Shown here: one piece after another, positions 1 through 13,228 of the stretch
Layout: every line of letters begins with the position of its first letter
Numbering within the stretch: position 1 is the stretch's first letter
Origin: Lysinibacillus sp. FJAT-14745
GTDB lineage: Bacteria > Bacillota > Bacilli > Bacillales_A > Planococcaceae
Direction: 5' to 3'
DNA length: 64,000 nucleotides
Assembly: GCF_001275675.1 (NCBI RefSeq)
Contig: NZ_LITM01000008.1
Location: 137,998 to 201,997 of the forward strand
The notes under the pieces: model-generated
What the model saw: the letters and a program-made list of their open reading frames with translations, nothing else
What the model was told of the DNA's origin: nothing
The model's database searches: none
Program-made: the position numbers and the translations under genes

Positions 1-949
1 TACCAATTGCTACACAATCCATAGGTTGCTCTGCAATGAACACAGGTACCTTTAGCTCTTCGATTAATAGCTGGTCCATACCGTGTAGTAATGCACCACC
101 GCCAGTAATAATGACCCCACGATCAATTATATCAGCTGATAACTCTGGTGGTGTTTTTTCTAAAACATTTTTTGCAGATTGGACGATCATAGCAACCGAT
201 TCATGTAATGCACGTTCAATCTCCTCTGAGTGAATCGTTATTGTACGTGGTAGACCTGTCACCATGTCTCGGCCACGAATGTCCATTGAATCGTTTCGGC
301 TACCTTTAAAAACTGTACCGATAGTAATTTTTATGGCTTCTGCAGTACGTTCACCAATTAGCAATTTATATTCTTTTTTAATATATTGTAAAATATCATT
401 ATCAAAAATGTCTCCTGCCACTTTAATGGACTCACTCGTTACAATATCACCCATTGATAGGACTGCAATATCTGTTGTTCCGCCGCCAATATCGACTACC
501 ATATTGCCGCTAGGTTGGAAGATATCCATGCCTGCTCCAATAGCTGCAACTTTTGGTTCTTCTTCTAAGTATACTTTTTTTCCACCGGATTTTTCTGCAG
601 CTTCACGGATCGCTTTTTGCTCAACACTAGTAATGTTTGTTGGACAGCAAATTAAAATACGTGGCTTAGCTAAAAATCCTTTGACATTTAATTTGTTAAT
701 GAAATGTTTTAGCATGGCTTCTGTAACGTCAAAATCTGCAATGACACCATCTCGTAGTGGACGAATTGCAGTAATATTACCCGGTGTACGCCCTACCATT
801 TGGCGAGCTTCTTCCCCCACCGCTAATACTTTATTTGTTTTTTTATCAATCGCCACAACAGATGGTTCATTTAAGACGATTCCTTTACCTTTAACGTGTA
901 TTAATACGTTCGCAGTTCCTAAGTCAATGCCAATATCTTTCGAAAACAT
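1..949 (-). CDS. mbl: Mbl, MreB-like actin homologue (3' end off window)
   Basis: Actin-like ATPase that forms membrane-associated filaments guiding lateral cell-wall synthesis. The minus strand is open from an ATG at 949 to the window edge, giving about 316 codons. B. subtilis Mbl is about 333 residues, so roughly the last 17 are missing. The N-terminus reads MFSKDIGIDLGTANVLI, the phosphate-1 motif of MreB/Mbl. Downstream are the VVDIGGGTTDIAV phosphate-2 motif and the GVIITGGGALLHG adenosine motif. An AAGGAG Shine-Dalgarno lies about 10 bases before the start. It follows spoIIID, as in B. subtilis, which supports Mbl over MreB or MreBH. All plus-strand ORFs here are antisense shadows. Confidence 0.95.
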   Translation of the reverse strand, partial: MFSKDIGIDLGTANVLIHVKGKGIVLNEPSVVAIDKKTNKVLAVGEEARQMVGRTPGNITAIRPLRDGVIADFDVTEAMLKHFINKLNVKGFLAKPRILICCPTNITSVEQKAIREAAEKSGGKKVYLEEEPKVAAIGAGMDIFQPSGNMVVDIGGGTTDIAVLSMGDIVTSESIKVAGDIFDNDILQYIKKEYKLLIGERTAEAIKITIGTVFKGSRNDSMDIRGRDMVTGLPRTITIHSEEIERALHESVAMIVQSAKNVLEKTPPELSADIIDRGVIITGGGALLHGMDQLLIEELKVPVFIAEQPMDCVAIG

Positions 950-1178
950 TTTATAATTTCTCCTTCCCGCCATTTCCAACTACATAACGTTCATTTTTAT
1001 CTGTTTATCTAGAATATTTTATCATATCCTATTGGTAATTACACCTAATTTTAGTGAATGGAACTGTATTCTTTGAATTATATGAACACTTATTGAAAAG
1101 AAGAAATCGTTTCAGTATTTTTTTTGATTCATCACCTAACGTGGGCTGATTTAATGTCAGTAAGCTTGTCCTTGCATC

Positions 1179-1210
1179 AAAAAAAGAACGAATCATTCAT
1201 GACTCGCTCT
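1179..1210 (-). terminator. Intrinsic terminator of spoIIID, overlapping its stop codon
   Basis: On the minus strand an 11-bp stem with G-U pairs (AGAGCGAGTCA / TGATTCGTTCT) and a 4-nt loop is followed by seven Ts. The last spoIIID codons and its TGA form the left arm and loop. Confidence 0.85.
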
Positions 1211-1453
1211 TTCTTTCCACTTGTTTTTCGTTGCCTCTCCTCCACGAATATGACGTACGGCCTTATGGTAGGCGAGTATTTCCTTTACTTGCTCAGCTAA
1301 TGCTTCATGAATTGTTGGCAGTCGCTCCGTTAAATCTTTGTGCACCGTACTTTTTGAATAACCTGTCATTTTCGCGAGGACACGCACAGTTTCACGCGTC
1401 TCAATCAATAATTCACCGAGGCGTATGCAGCGCTTCCGAATGTGCTCGTGCAG
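1193..1453 (-). CDS. spoIIID: SpoIIID, mother-cell sporulation transcription factor
   Basis: Small DNA-binding regulator of the mother-cell line. It represses or activates many SigE-dependent genes and helps the switch to SigK. The helix-turn-helix is clear: VRVLAKMTGYSKSTVHKDL, then a basic C-terminal region (HIRGGEATKNKWKER). The frame is open back to a GTG at 1471 with no Shine-Dalgarno. Homologues begin with a Met-His pair aligned to Leu-His here, and a CTG at 1453 has AAAGGA 8 bases upstream, so I place the start at CTG (86 residues). It lies between spoIIQ and mbl as in B. subtilis. Identity is firm; the start is inference. Confidence 0.92.
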   Translation of the reverse strand: MHEHIRKRCIRLGELLIETRETVRVLAKMTGYSKSTVHKDLTERLPTIHEALAEQVKEILAYHKAVRHIRGGEATKNKWKERASHE

Positions 1454-1703
1454 GTTCTTCGTCCTTTCCACACAATTTCACAAATGGCATCAGATGCACG
1501 TTTGCGCATTTCTTCACCTTATGTGAGGACAAAGCTATTCAGAACACGTTTTACATTTTCACGATAAAATACCGATTTTTTATGCATTTTTTAGTATTCG
1601 TTTCTCTCGATGTAAAATTATCATTTACTATATTTAAAATATACGAATTTTCCTATCATCAATTATGCCACGGTTTTGATATCTGCTGAAAAGTGGCTTA
1701 AAG

Positions 1704-1745
1704 CAGCAGAAGTCCCCCACCTATAGAGGTGAGAGACTTCTACTG
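1704..1745. repeat. Dispersed hairpin element, copy 1
   Basis: A stem-loop with outer arms AGAAGTC / GACTTCT and an inner CCCACCT / AGGTGAG pairing lies between spoIIQ and spoIIID. Neither strand has a T-tract after it, so it is not an ordinary terminator. A related sequence (AGTC, CCCACCT, TATAGA, GGTGA in the same order) occurs near 28580. It resembles the terminal hairpins of IS200/IS605-type elements, but no transposase or TnpB frame is nearby. The rest of 1472-1752 shows nothing else. Confidence 0.5.
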
Positions 1746-1752
1746 AAATAAG

Positions 1753-2421
1753 TTAAAAGGCTAGTAATTTTTTCGGATTAATATATTTTCCGTTTTCTAG
1801 TACTTCAAAATGCAAGTTAACGCCAGCTGATTGGTTCCACTCATTGTCAGTCGCTTTTCCAAGTACTTGACCTTGTGTTACCTCATCGCCTTCCTTGACA
1901 GCAATGTCTTTTACAGAGCTATAATGTGTTTCCTTACCATTTGCATGCTCAATAACAATTTTATTGCCTGTAAATGCATCAAGTTTTACTTGTTTTACTT
2001 TACCACTTAGAGCAGCAAGTACTTCAAATTCTTCACCATTCATAGAAAGAGTAATACCAGAAGATGTCGTAAATGTTTGATTAAATACCATTAGTGCTTT
2101 TTCACGCGACTCTGCATTAGCCTCTACTTCATAAAACTCTTGTGAAACTTGAACCTTACTAAGATTCGCTTCCTTGAATGGATACTTCATTGTTTCTGTT
2201 TTTGCATTTGTTTCAACTACAGGACCTGAATCTACTTCTGCTACATTTGTTGACGGAGCCTCTTCTACTTTCGATACGAGACTATTGTAACCAAGCAACA
2301 AACCTGCTAGCATTAGAGCCCCACCAGCGTAAACAACTGGCCAAAACCACGGTTTCTTCTGTAATTGAACTTTTTCATCTTGTTGATTTTGAGAAGTTTT
2401 ACTATTTTTATCCTCTCTCAT
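1753..2421 (-). CDS. spoIIQ: SpoIIQ, forespore M23/LytM-fold engulfment protein
   Basis: Forespore membrane protein that pairs with mother-cell SpoIIIAH across the intermembrane space to form the engulfment and channel complex. The start is the ATG at 2421 (MREDKNSK), 6 bases after AGAGGTG. A single membrane segment follows at about residues 24-45 (WFWPVVYAGGALMLAGLLLG), then a LytM/M23 domain from about 115. The zinc ligands look degenerate: the usual HxH reads N-L-H (VNLHFEV), and the first HxxxD motif is absent, as expected of non-catalytic Bacillus SpoIIQ. It lies 37 bp after spoIID and before spoIIID, the canonical order. Confidence 0.93.
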   Translation of the reverse strand: MREDKNSKTSQNQQDEKVQLQKKPWFWPVVYAGGALMLAGLLLGYNSLVSKVEEAPSTNVAEVDSGPVVETNAKTETMKYPFKEANLSKVQVSQEFYEVEANAESREKALMVFNQTFTTSSGITLSMNGEEFEVLAALSGKVKQVKLDAFTGNKIVIEHANGKETHYSSVKDIAVKEGDEVTQGQVLGKATDNEWNQSAGVNLHFEVLENGKYINPKKLLAF

Positions 2422-2458
2422 TTTCATCACCTCTAGTTGCAGTGTGAACAACTAGAAG

Positions 2459-3394
2459 TTATTTTAAACATGCATCTATCTTTTTTATTTCAATATCTTG
2501 ATAATAATAGTGTAAAATTTCGGCAGCAGTTTTCCCATCACTTGCCAAAGCCTCTGCTCCATATTGACTCATTCCTACCCCATGCCCGTATCCTTTCGTG
2601 CTCACTTGCACTTTTCCAGCGGTGGAATTATATGAAATTTTAAAATCCGTTGACGGTATTTGCAAAAGTGTTCGAACTTCTCGCCCTGACCACACATTCT
2701 TACCTAACTGCATGCGCTCAACACGTCCTGTATCATTAAAAAAGAACTGTACACGGTTGAAATCACTTGCCTGCCATTTAATAGGCCACAGTGCATTCCA
2801 TTCAGCTAATGTCCATTCTTTCATCGCTGAAAACTTTGGAGATGATAGATCTGACATACTCGCAACGCTTTGTAAATAAGGTACATCATTGCCACTAAAA
2901 TCGTAGGCACTTTCTGTTTTCCCATTGCTAGTAGAATGAAACATTGCCGTAATTAATTCATTTTTATATAGAAGAACTTGTCCTTTCGTTTCGTTAATAG
3001 CCTCGACAATTTTCTTTTCATTCCCCGGGAAATTGCTAGTCCAATTCTCTTTTCTTTGCTCCTTATTGTAAAAAACTTGTCTAGCAACAGTAGGAGCGAT
3101 AGCTATTTTACCGTAATTTGTCGATTTCAACGCGTATGTCCTTGCTGCAATAGCTTGCGCCTTTAAAGCTTCTTTTTTAAATGAAACAGGCATTTCTGCA
3201 GCTACCACACCAGTTACATACGTTTCTAAAGGGATTTTCTCTTGTTGTCCCTCCACTTCTATGAATATTTCACAAGCTTGCTCTGCTGTTGAAGGCGAAT
3301 CTTCAACCGTACGTCTCTCACTAAATGCCACAGGAAGCATATATAATGCTCCAATCAAACAAATTATGCCTATACTCATTATCCATTTTTTCAT
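2459..3394 (-). CDS. spoIID: SpoIID, peptidoglycan lytic transglycosylase of engulfment
   Basis: Part of the SpoIID-SpoIIM-SpoIIP machine; it cleaves glycan strands after SpoIIP removes stem peptides. The protein has an N-terminal membrane anchor (MSIGIICLIGALYMLPVAF) followed by the SpoIID/LytB domain. The conserved GYGHGVGMSQYGAEALA stretch is near the C-terminus, and EMPVSFKKEALKAQAIAART is the family's other hallmark. The open frame runs back to 3526, but that extension covers repeat-derived sequence. The first sensible start is the ATG at 3394 (311 residues). No good Shine-Dalgarno precedes it (ATTATTCCTTATG), which is unusual here. Repeat array A1 lies just upstream. Confidence 0.93.
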   Translation of the reverse strand: MKKWIMSIGIICLIGALYMLPVAFSERRTVEDSPSTAEQACEIFIEVEGQQEKIPLETYVTGVVAAEMPVSFKKEALKAQAIAARTYALKSTNYGKIAIAPTVARQVFYNKEQRKENWTSNFPGNEKKIVEAINETKGQVLLYKNELITAMFHSTSNGKTESAYDFSGNDVPYLQSVASMSDLSSPKFSAMKEWTLAEWNALWPIKWQASDFNRVQFFFNDTGRVERMQLGKNVWSGREVRTLLQIPSTDFKISYNSTAGKVQVSTKGYGHGVGMSQYGAEALASDGKTAAEILHYYYQDIEIKKIDACLK

Positions 3395-3439
3395 AAGGAA
3401 TAATATGCTGAAACTCTTCAAAATATGTAGCCGTCCGCT

Positions 3440-3612
3440 TGAGGCAACAGATGGTTTTTGTGCGAAAGTGTAGCGACAGCAACAGATGGTTTTTGTCATG
3501 ACTAAAAATTGTTCCGATAAAAACAAAAATCATTCCGATAAATCTTAGAATCTTTCCGATAAAATAGAAAATCGTTCCGATAAATCTCGAAATCTTTCCG
3601 ATAAAACAGAAC
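3440..3612. repeat. 21-bp tandem array A1 with flanking repeat fragment
   Basis: Five consecutive 21-bp units fill 3508-3612, each carrying the core TTCCGATAAA. The remainder of each unit varies (AAACAAAA, TCTTAGA, ATAGAAA, TCTCGAA, ACAGAAC). Immediately left (3462-3480) is a fragment related to the GCGAAAGTGTAGCGACAGC family, and CAACAGATGGTTTTTGT occurs twice (3445-3461 and 3480-3496). The array lies between the murA terminator and the spoIID start, so it sits in the presumed spoIID leader or promoter region. Confidence 0.85.
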
Positions 3613-3653
3613 AAATGTGGCAAAGCACTAATTTAATCTACAGTTTCCTTAAC

Positions 3654-3688
3654 AAAGAAAAAACCCTCCGCATCTAAGCAAAGGGTTT
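3654..3688 (-). terminator. Intrinsic terminator of murA
   Basis: On the minus strand AAACCCT pairs with AGGGTTT around a 13-nt loop region and runs into TTTTTTCTTT, 11 bases after the murA stop codon. Confidence 0.8.
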
Positions 3689-3698
3689 ATACATCTAT

Positions 3699-5012
3699 TT
3701 AGTTTGTTGGTAATTCAACAGTTGATTTCTCTTCAATGATAACTTCCTCAAGTGGTACACGTTCAATCTGTGCGCCAAGTGCAGCCAGTTTGCCATGGAA
3801 ATCGACATAACCGCGATCTAAGTGATGAAGCTTTGTCACTCTAGTCACGCCTTCAGATACAAGACCTGCTAAAATTAGTGCAGCCGCAGCTCGTAAATCA
3901 GTCGCCATTACTTCAGCACCCTGAAGGTTTACAGGCCCTTCGATAAACACAGAACGTCCTTCTATTTTAGCACCGGCATTCATACGACGGAACTCCTCAA
4001 CATGCATAAAACGATTTTCAAAAACTGTTTCCGTAATAATACTCGTACCTTCAGCCGTTAACATCAAGGCCATCATTTGAGATTGCATATCTGTCGGGAA
4101 GCCTGGATGTGGCATAGTTTTAATATCAACAGCTTTTAATGTTTTAGGAGCACGTACACGGATTCCTTCATCTAGCTCAGTTATTTCTACACCCATTTCA
4201 CGCATCTTTGCAATTAATGCTGTCATATGCTCAGGGACAGCATTTTCAATCGTTACATCCCCTTTTGTAATTGCTGCTGCAACCATAAATGTGCCAGCTT
4301 CAATACGGTCAGGAATAATATGATGTTCTGTTCCATATAATGTATCGACTCCTTCGATACGAATTGTATTCGTACCTGCACCGATAACACGACCACCCAT
4401 ACTATTAATGAAGTTTGCAAGGTCTACAATTTCAGGCTCTTTCGCTGCATTTTCAATTACAGTTGTTCCTTGCGCTAAGGCTGCAGCTGTCATAATATTT
4501 TCTGTTGCCCCAACACTAGGGAAGTCCAAATACACATTTGCGCCTTTTAAACGTCCTTCTGCCTTCGCCTCTACATATCCATGACCAAAAGAGATTTTTG
4601 CTCCCATAGCTTCAAAGCCCTTTAAATGTAACTCAATAGGACGGGAACCAATTGCACAGCCCCCAGGTAGAGCAACACGAGCATAGCCATTTCGAGCAAG
4701 TAAAGAACCCATTACTAAAATCGATGCACGCATTTTACTGACAAATTCAAATTGAGCTTCACTAGAAAGTTCTTTTGTTGTATCTATATATACTGTATTG
4801 TCCTCAGGTATATATGTAACTGCCGCATTTAGACTTTTTAGTACTTCATTTATAGTAAAGACATCTGCTAAGTTAGGGACTTCTTTAATTACATTTTCTC
4901 CTTTAGAGGCAAGTAAAGCCGCTGCTAGGATTGGTAACACCGCATTTTTTGCGCCCTCTACGCGCACTTTTCCCTGTAGCTTTTGGCCGCCAGTCACTAT
5001 TATTTTTTCCAC
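3699..5012 (-). CDS. murA: UDP-N-acetylglucosamine 1-carboxyvinyltransferase (MurA, first copy)
   Basis: First committed step of peptidoglycan synthesis: it transfers enolpyruvate from phosphoenolpyruvate to UDP-GlcNAc in the cytoplasm. The fold is the EPT inside-out barrel. The catalytic cysteine is in [13 protein letters not shown] at about residue 119, and [14 protein letters not shown] and PGFPTDMQ are both present. The start is a GTG at 5012 ([12 protein letters not shown]), 8 bases after GGAGG; the longer frame to 5033 has no ribosome-binding site. It has 437 residues. Position next to spoIID and ywzB matches B. subtilis murAA. A paralogue lies at 31746-33032. Confidence 0.96.
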   Translation of the reverse strand: MEKIIVTGGQKLQGKVRVEGAKNAVLPILAAALLASKGENVIKEVPNLADVFTINEVLKSLNAAVTYIPEDNTVYIDTTKELSSEAQFEFVSKMRASILVMGSLLARNGYARVALPGGCAIGSRPIELHLKGFEAMGAKISFGHGYVEAKAEGRLKGANVYLDFPSVGATENIMTAAALAQGTTVIENAAKEPEIVDLANFINSMGGRVIGAGTNTIRIEGVDTLYGTEHHIIPDRIEAGTFMVAAAITKGDVTIENAVPEHMTALIAKMREMGVEITELDEGIRVRAPKTLKAVDIKTMPHPGFPTDMQSQMMALMLTAEGTSIITETVFENRFMHVEEFRRMNAGAKIEGRSVFIEGPVNLQGAEVMATDLRAAAALILAGLVSEGVTRVTKLHHLDRGYVDFHGKLAALGAQIERVPLEEVIIEEKSTVELPTN

Positions 5013-5397
5013 CCTATGTCCCTCCGAATTCAATCTATTAATCTATCAAAATTTTATTTTAAAAAGAAGTATAATGTCATAATCAGTAAACAAACAACTT
5101 TATAGTACAACTTTTCTTACGCTCGTTCAAGCATCCAAATCACTATTTTACGTCATTTATTGATATTTTGCTATTTATTTATTGTACGCATGATTTTTTT
5201 TTTTGTGAATGACCAATAACACGGAAGAAAAGCGTAAATTTCTAATATATACCCAAAGATATGTGAACAAAAAACAAAATCTATGGATTTTTTTAAACTG
5301 ATTTTTACATATTTCAAAGGACCACATAAATTATGTTATAAAGCCCTGTGAAACATGTAGATTCATTTACTAACATAAAGATAGTAATAAGGGGCTA
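5013..5397. other. AT-rich intergenic region between murA and ywzB
   Basis: No open frame with a ribosome-binding site was found. The murA promoter should lie here; TTGTTT-18-TATACT around 5070-5100 on the minus strand is only a weak candidate. Close to ywzB a GCCC/GGGC pairing encloses a small TTACTA/TAGTAA hairpin and could be a weak terminator. Confidence 0.35.
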
Positions 5398-5637
5398 TTA
5401 AAATAAATATGGAAGCTTCCCTGACCAGTTTGAAATTTGCAGAAAGAAATTTGAAACGGCTGATCCGATCGCAATACTTAGTAAAATATAAATTAATTGG
5501 ATTTGAAATACTTTGTTCTTCTTGAAGAGCTTTTCTAGCATAAACGCTTGTAGTGCATAAAAAGTAATAGCGATAAAAAATATATGCGATAAAATCCCTA
5601 TTAACGCTTCCTGCCCTATTGCCTCATATATTTCCAT
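5398..5637 (-). CDS. ywzB: DUF1146 family small membrane protein YwzB
   Basis: A 79-residue protein with two strongly hydrophobic segments (about residues 12-32 and 46-66) separated by a lysine-rich loop (LEKLFKKNKVFQ). Size, two-helix layout and position between atpC and murA match B. subtilis YwzB (DUF1146). The function is unknown. A GGAGG ribosome-binding site precedes the ATG. It is separated from atpC by that gene's terminator, so it is probably transcribed partly by readthrough. Confidence 0.85.
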   Translation of the reverse strand: MEIYEAIGQEALIGILSHIFFIAITFYALQAFMLEKLFKKNKVFQIQLIYILLSIAIGSAVSNFFLQISNWSGKLPYLF

Positions 5638-5693
5638 ATTGGTTCCTCCATATTAATTCCTCTAGCGATACTCTCAAACGGTAGCATAATGTT

Positions 5694-5723
5694 AAAAAAC
5701 GGACAGATGTTGAATCTGCCCGT
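5694..5723 (-). terminator. Intrinsic terminator of the ATP synthase operon
   Basis: On the minus strand ACGGGCAGAT pairs with ATCTGTCCGT around TCAAC, followed by a run of Ts, 11 bases after the atpC stop. Confidence 0.9.
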
Positions 5724-5734
5724 TAAAATTTGAA

Positions 5735-6160
<426 letters not shown>

Positions 6161-6166
6161 CTAGTA

Positions 6167-8513
<2,347 letters not shown>

Positions 8514-8536
8514 TTAATCAAGTGACTAGCTCGAAC

Positions 8537-10057
<1,521 letters not shown>

Positions 10058-10073
10058 TCACATTTCTAAATTA

Positions 10074-10610
10074 TTAACCGATTAATTCACGTTTTAGGCG
10101 CTCAAGCTTGTTCGCTACTGAGCTATCATAAATATGATTACCGATTTGAACACGAATACCACCAAGAAGTGATGGATCAATTTCGTTTGTAATGTTTAAT
10201 GATTGTTTCCCTACAAGTTTCGCAAATGTTGCCGAAATATTAGCGCTTTCTTCAGCAGAAAGTGCACGAGTAGAGAATACTGTTGCATCTGCAGTACCTT
10301 GTGCATGTGCAGCAAGCTCAGCATATGCGTTAGCAATAAGCTTCAGTTCGTTTACACGTTTTTTCTCAACAAGTAGTTGAACTGTGTGTAAAACCTCTGG
10401 AGTTGCACTTACAAAGATTTCTGCTACCATTTGTTTCTTACGTTCGATAGAGAACTTAGGAGCATTTAAAAGTGTTAAAAAATCAGGAGATTCTTTAACT
10501 ACCTTTGTTAGCTCATTTAAGTCTGCTCCAACTTCAGCAAGAATGTTTTTTTGTTGCGCTAATTGAAAAAGCGCTTGTGCGTAACGTTTTGCTACAGTTG
10601 AATTACTCAT
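10074..10610 (-). CDS. atpH: ATP synthase F1 delta subunit
   Basis: Peripheral-stalk connector between subunit b and the top of F1. At 178 residues the OSCP/delta signature is present: [13 protein letters not shown] at the N-terminus and [21 protein letters not shown] near the C-terminus. The start overlaps the atpF stop by 4 bp (ATGA), indicating translational coupling. Confidence 0.97.
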   Translation of the reverse strand: MSNSTVAKRYAQALFQLAQQKNILAEVGADLNELTKVVKESPDFLTLLNAPKFSIERKKQMVAEIFVSATPEVLHTVQLLVEKKRVNELKLIANAYAELAAHAQGTADATVFSTRALSAEESANISATFAKLVGKQSLNITNEIDPSLLGGIRVQIGNHIYDSSVANKLERLKRELIG

Positions 10611-11128
10611 CGAGCTTCCCCTGCCTTCGCAATCGTCTCTTCAATTAGAGCACGGTTGTCTGCCTCAGAAATCTCTTTGCTAAGGACTTTAGATGCTGCA
10701 AGTACAGATAATGAAACGACTTCATCACGTACAGCTGCAATAGCTTTTTCTTTTTCAGACTCAATTTCACGTAAAGCCGATTCTTTTAAGCGGTTTGCTT
10801 CATTGCGAGCTGCAGTAAGAATTTCTTCTTTTTGCATTTCGCCTTGCTTCTTAGCGCCTTCAACAATCGATTGTGCTTCCGTACGAGCTTCTTTAAGAAG
10901 GCTCTTTTGTTCTTCTAAATATTGATGCGAATCTTTGCGAGCTTTTTCAGCTGCTTCGATTTCACTAGCTACTAATTCTTCACGTTGTTGCATGATGCCC
11001 ATAAGTGGACCCCAAGCGAACTTTTTAAGTAATAGCATTAGCACTAAGAAGATAACTAATGTTGCGGCGATATCACCACCATTGAAACCAGCACCAGCGT
11101 TGCCTAGTACAAGATTATCTAAAAACAC
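10607..11128 (-). CDS. atpF: ATP synthase Fo b subunit
   Basis: Membrane-anchored stator. One N-terminal transmembrane helix ([18 protein letters not shown], about residues 20-37) is followed by a long charged amphipathic helix extending to the C-terminus, typical of the b dimer. It has 173 residues. The start is a GTG at 11128 with GGGAG about 9 bases upstream. It overlaps atpH by 4 bp and is separated from atpE by an unusually long spacer containing a hairpin. Confidence 0.96.
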   Translation of the reverse strand: MFLDNLVLGNAGAGFNGGDIAATLVIFLVLMLLLKKFAWGPLMGIMQQREELVASEIEAAEKARKDSHQYLEEQKSLLKEARTEAQSIVEGAKKQGEMQKEEILTAARNEANRLKESALREIESEKEKAIAAVRDEVVSLSVLAASKVLSKEISEADNRALIEETIAKAGEAR

Positions 11129-11237
11129 GATTGTTTCACTCCCTTCAAGAGCTTTAACTTCAACATAATAATTTAATTACTTGAAAAACTACCTATTTTA
11201 AAAAGCTATATTTACACATAGCTTTTATCAGTTCCAA

Positions 11238-11275
11238 AATGAATGGCGAAGTTTCATCTGGAGATTCCTGCTTCG
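11238..11275 (-). other. Intercistronic hairpin between atpE and atpF
   Basis: TGGCGAAG and CTTCGCCA form an 8-bp perfect outer stem, with an inner ATCT/AGAT pairing. The 183-bp atpE-atpF spacer is much longer than the other gaps in the operon apart from that between atpI and atpB. No T-tract follows directly, so full termination is unlikely. A role in mRNA processing or stability is plausible. Confidence 0.6.
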
Positions 11276-11301
11276 CCACTAGAATTCAGTGTACAACTGA
11301 A

Positions 11302-11574
<273 letters not shown>

Positions 11575-11579
11575 TTATA

Positions 11580-12311
<732 letters not shown>

Positions 12312-12338
12312 TCACCTCTCTTTCTAATTTAAAGCACA

Positions 12339-12710
12339 TTAGCGGTTCCTTACATGTGACACAATTCTCTCGACAAAGAGAAAAACGTACGGAATCATTA
12401 GCCCTATGACCGTGCTAATTAAGTGAAAATAGTTTGGCAACGAAATGGCTAAAGCGACTGCCGCTACACCTGATGCAAAGCGAAGCGCTGTACCAAGTGA
12501 GCCTACTTTCTTCCCTTCACTAATGGATCGATCAAACTTGTCCATACGGCGAACTAAAATCCAAAAATTATACGTACCAAAGAATGCACCGATTGCGATG
12601 CCCGCAAAAACCGTCTGATAGGGTGTAAATCCCCAGCCTAATGCACAGAGTGCGAGCAAAAAAAATAACGCTCTCTTCTGCACAGCAATAATGTGATGCA
12701 AATCTAGCAT
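12339..12710 (-). CDS. atpI: ATP synthase subunit I (AtpI)
   Basis: Small membrane protein encoded first in Bacillus atp operons; it is thought to assist c-ring assembly or ion supply. At 123 residues from the chosen start it has four hydrophobic segments. The ATG at 12710 (MLDLHHIIAVQKRALFF) has AGGAGA 10 bases upstream, while the longer frame starts with an unsupported GTG at 12764. Sequence is weakly conserved in this family; identity rests on size, topology and position before atpB. Confidence 0.85.
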   Translation of the reverse strand: MLDLHHIIAVQKRALFFLLALCALGWGFTPYQTVFAGIAIGAFFGTYNFWILVRRMDKFDRSISEGKKVGSLGTALRFASGVAAVALAISLPNYFHLISTVIGLMIPYVFLFVERIVSHVRNR

Positions 12711-13132
12711 TGGTTTATAATCTCCTGAATCAATTTTTCGAGTAAAGAAACGTTTGCTGACCACTATGTGAAATCAGAAAAGAGCAGTGAAAAACACTAC
12801 TCACAGCGGAATAGTAACGGGAGAGCGTCATTTTGAAATTACAGGTGTAAATCCCAAAAAATACCTTACACCCCGAAACGCACAAAACGTTGCAAATCGA
12901 CAGTTTCTAGTTTGAACTGTCAATTTAGTAGAAACTTGATATAACAAGTGTTTCAACCTCTATTTACGATTAGAAACCCTTATCATTATTACCCTTTGTA
13001 AGCATACAATAGGAGATATTTGAAGTCAATTAGTAAAGGAGAAAAACTTCACAGCCTCTATACTCTTGTCAAATTGTTGACAAATTTGTGTATGGAAATT
13101 CATAGTCTCAAAATAAAAGCTCACGTTTGTGC
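12711..13132. other. Long leader/promoter region of the ATP synthase operon
   Basis: No credible open frame occurs here. The operon promoter must lie between the wecB terminator and atpI. The only clear regulatory-looking element is the 18-bp palindrome at 13066-13083, listed separately. Confidence 0.5.
13066..13083. promoter_or_regulatory. Palindrome resembling a Rex-type operator upstream of atpI
   Basis: Perfect inverted repeat TTGTCAA-N4-TTGACAA. It has the arm length and spacing of Rex redox-repressor sites (TTGTGAA-N4-TTCACAA), with a symmetrical G-to-C change in both arms. It lies about 350 bp upstream of atpI. Assignment to Rex is inference. Confidence 0.4.
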
Positions 13133-13176
13133 AAAAAAAAGCTAATTTACGACACATTTTTGCTCGTAAATTAGCT
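13133..13176 (-). terminator. Strong intrinsic terminator of wecB
   Basis: A 14-bp perfect stem, AAGCTAATTTACGA with its complement, around an 11-nt loop is followed by an uninterrupted T-tract on the minus strand. It separates wecB from the atp operon. Confidence 0.92.
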
Positions 13177-13228
13177 TACCCATCACATTTAGTAAATTAG
13201 ACTCATTTTTTGATTCAAGAAAGGGATA

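Noticed and set aside
36..956. Plus-strand open frames over mbl
   Set aside because: They are antisense to a clearly conserved mbl reading on the minus strand and lack ribosome-binding sites.
3321..3623. A 100-residue minus-strand frame rich in FIGKI/FIGTI
   Set aside because: It is array A1 in translation, running into the antisense side of the spoIID start region.
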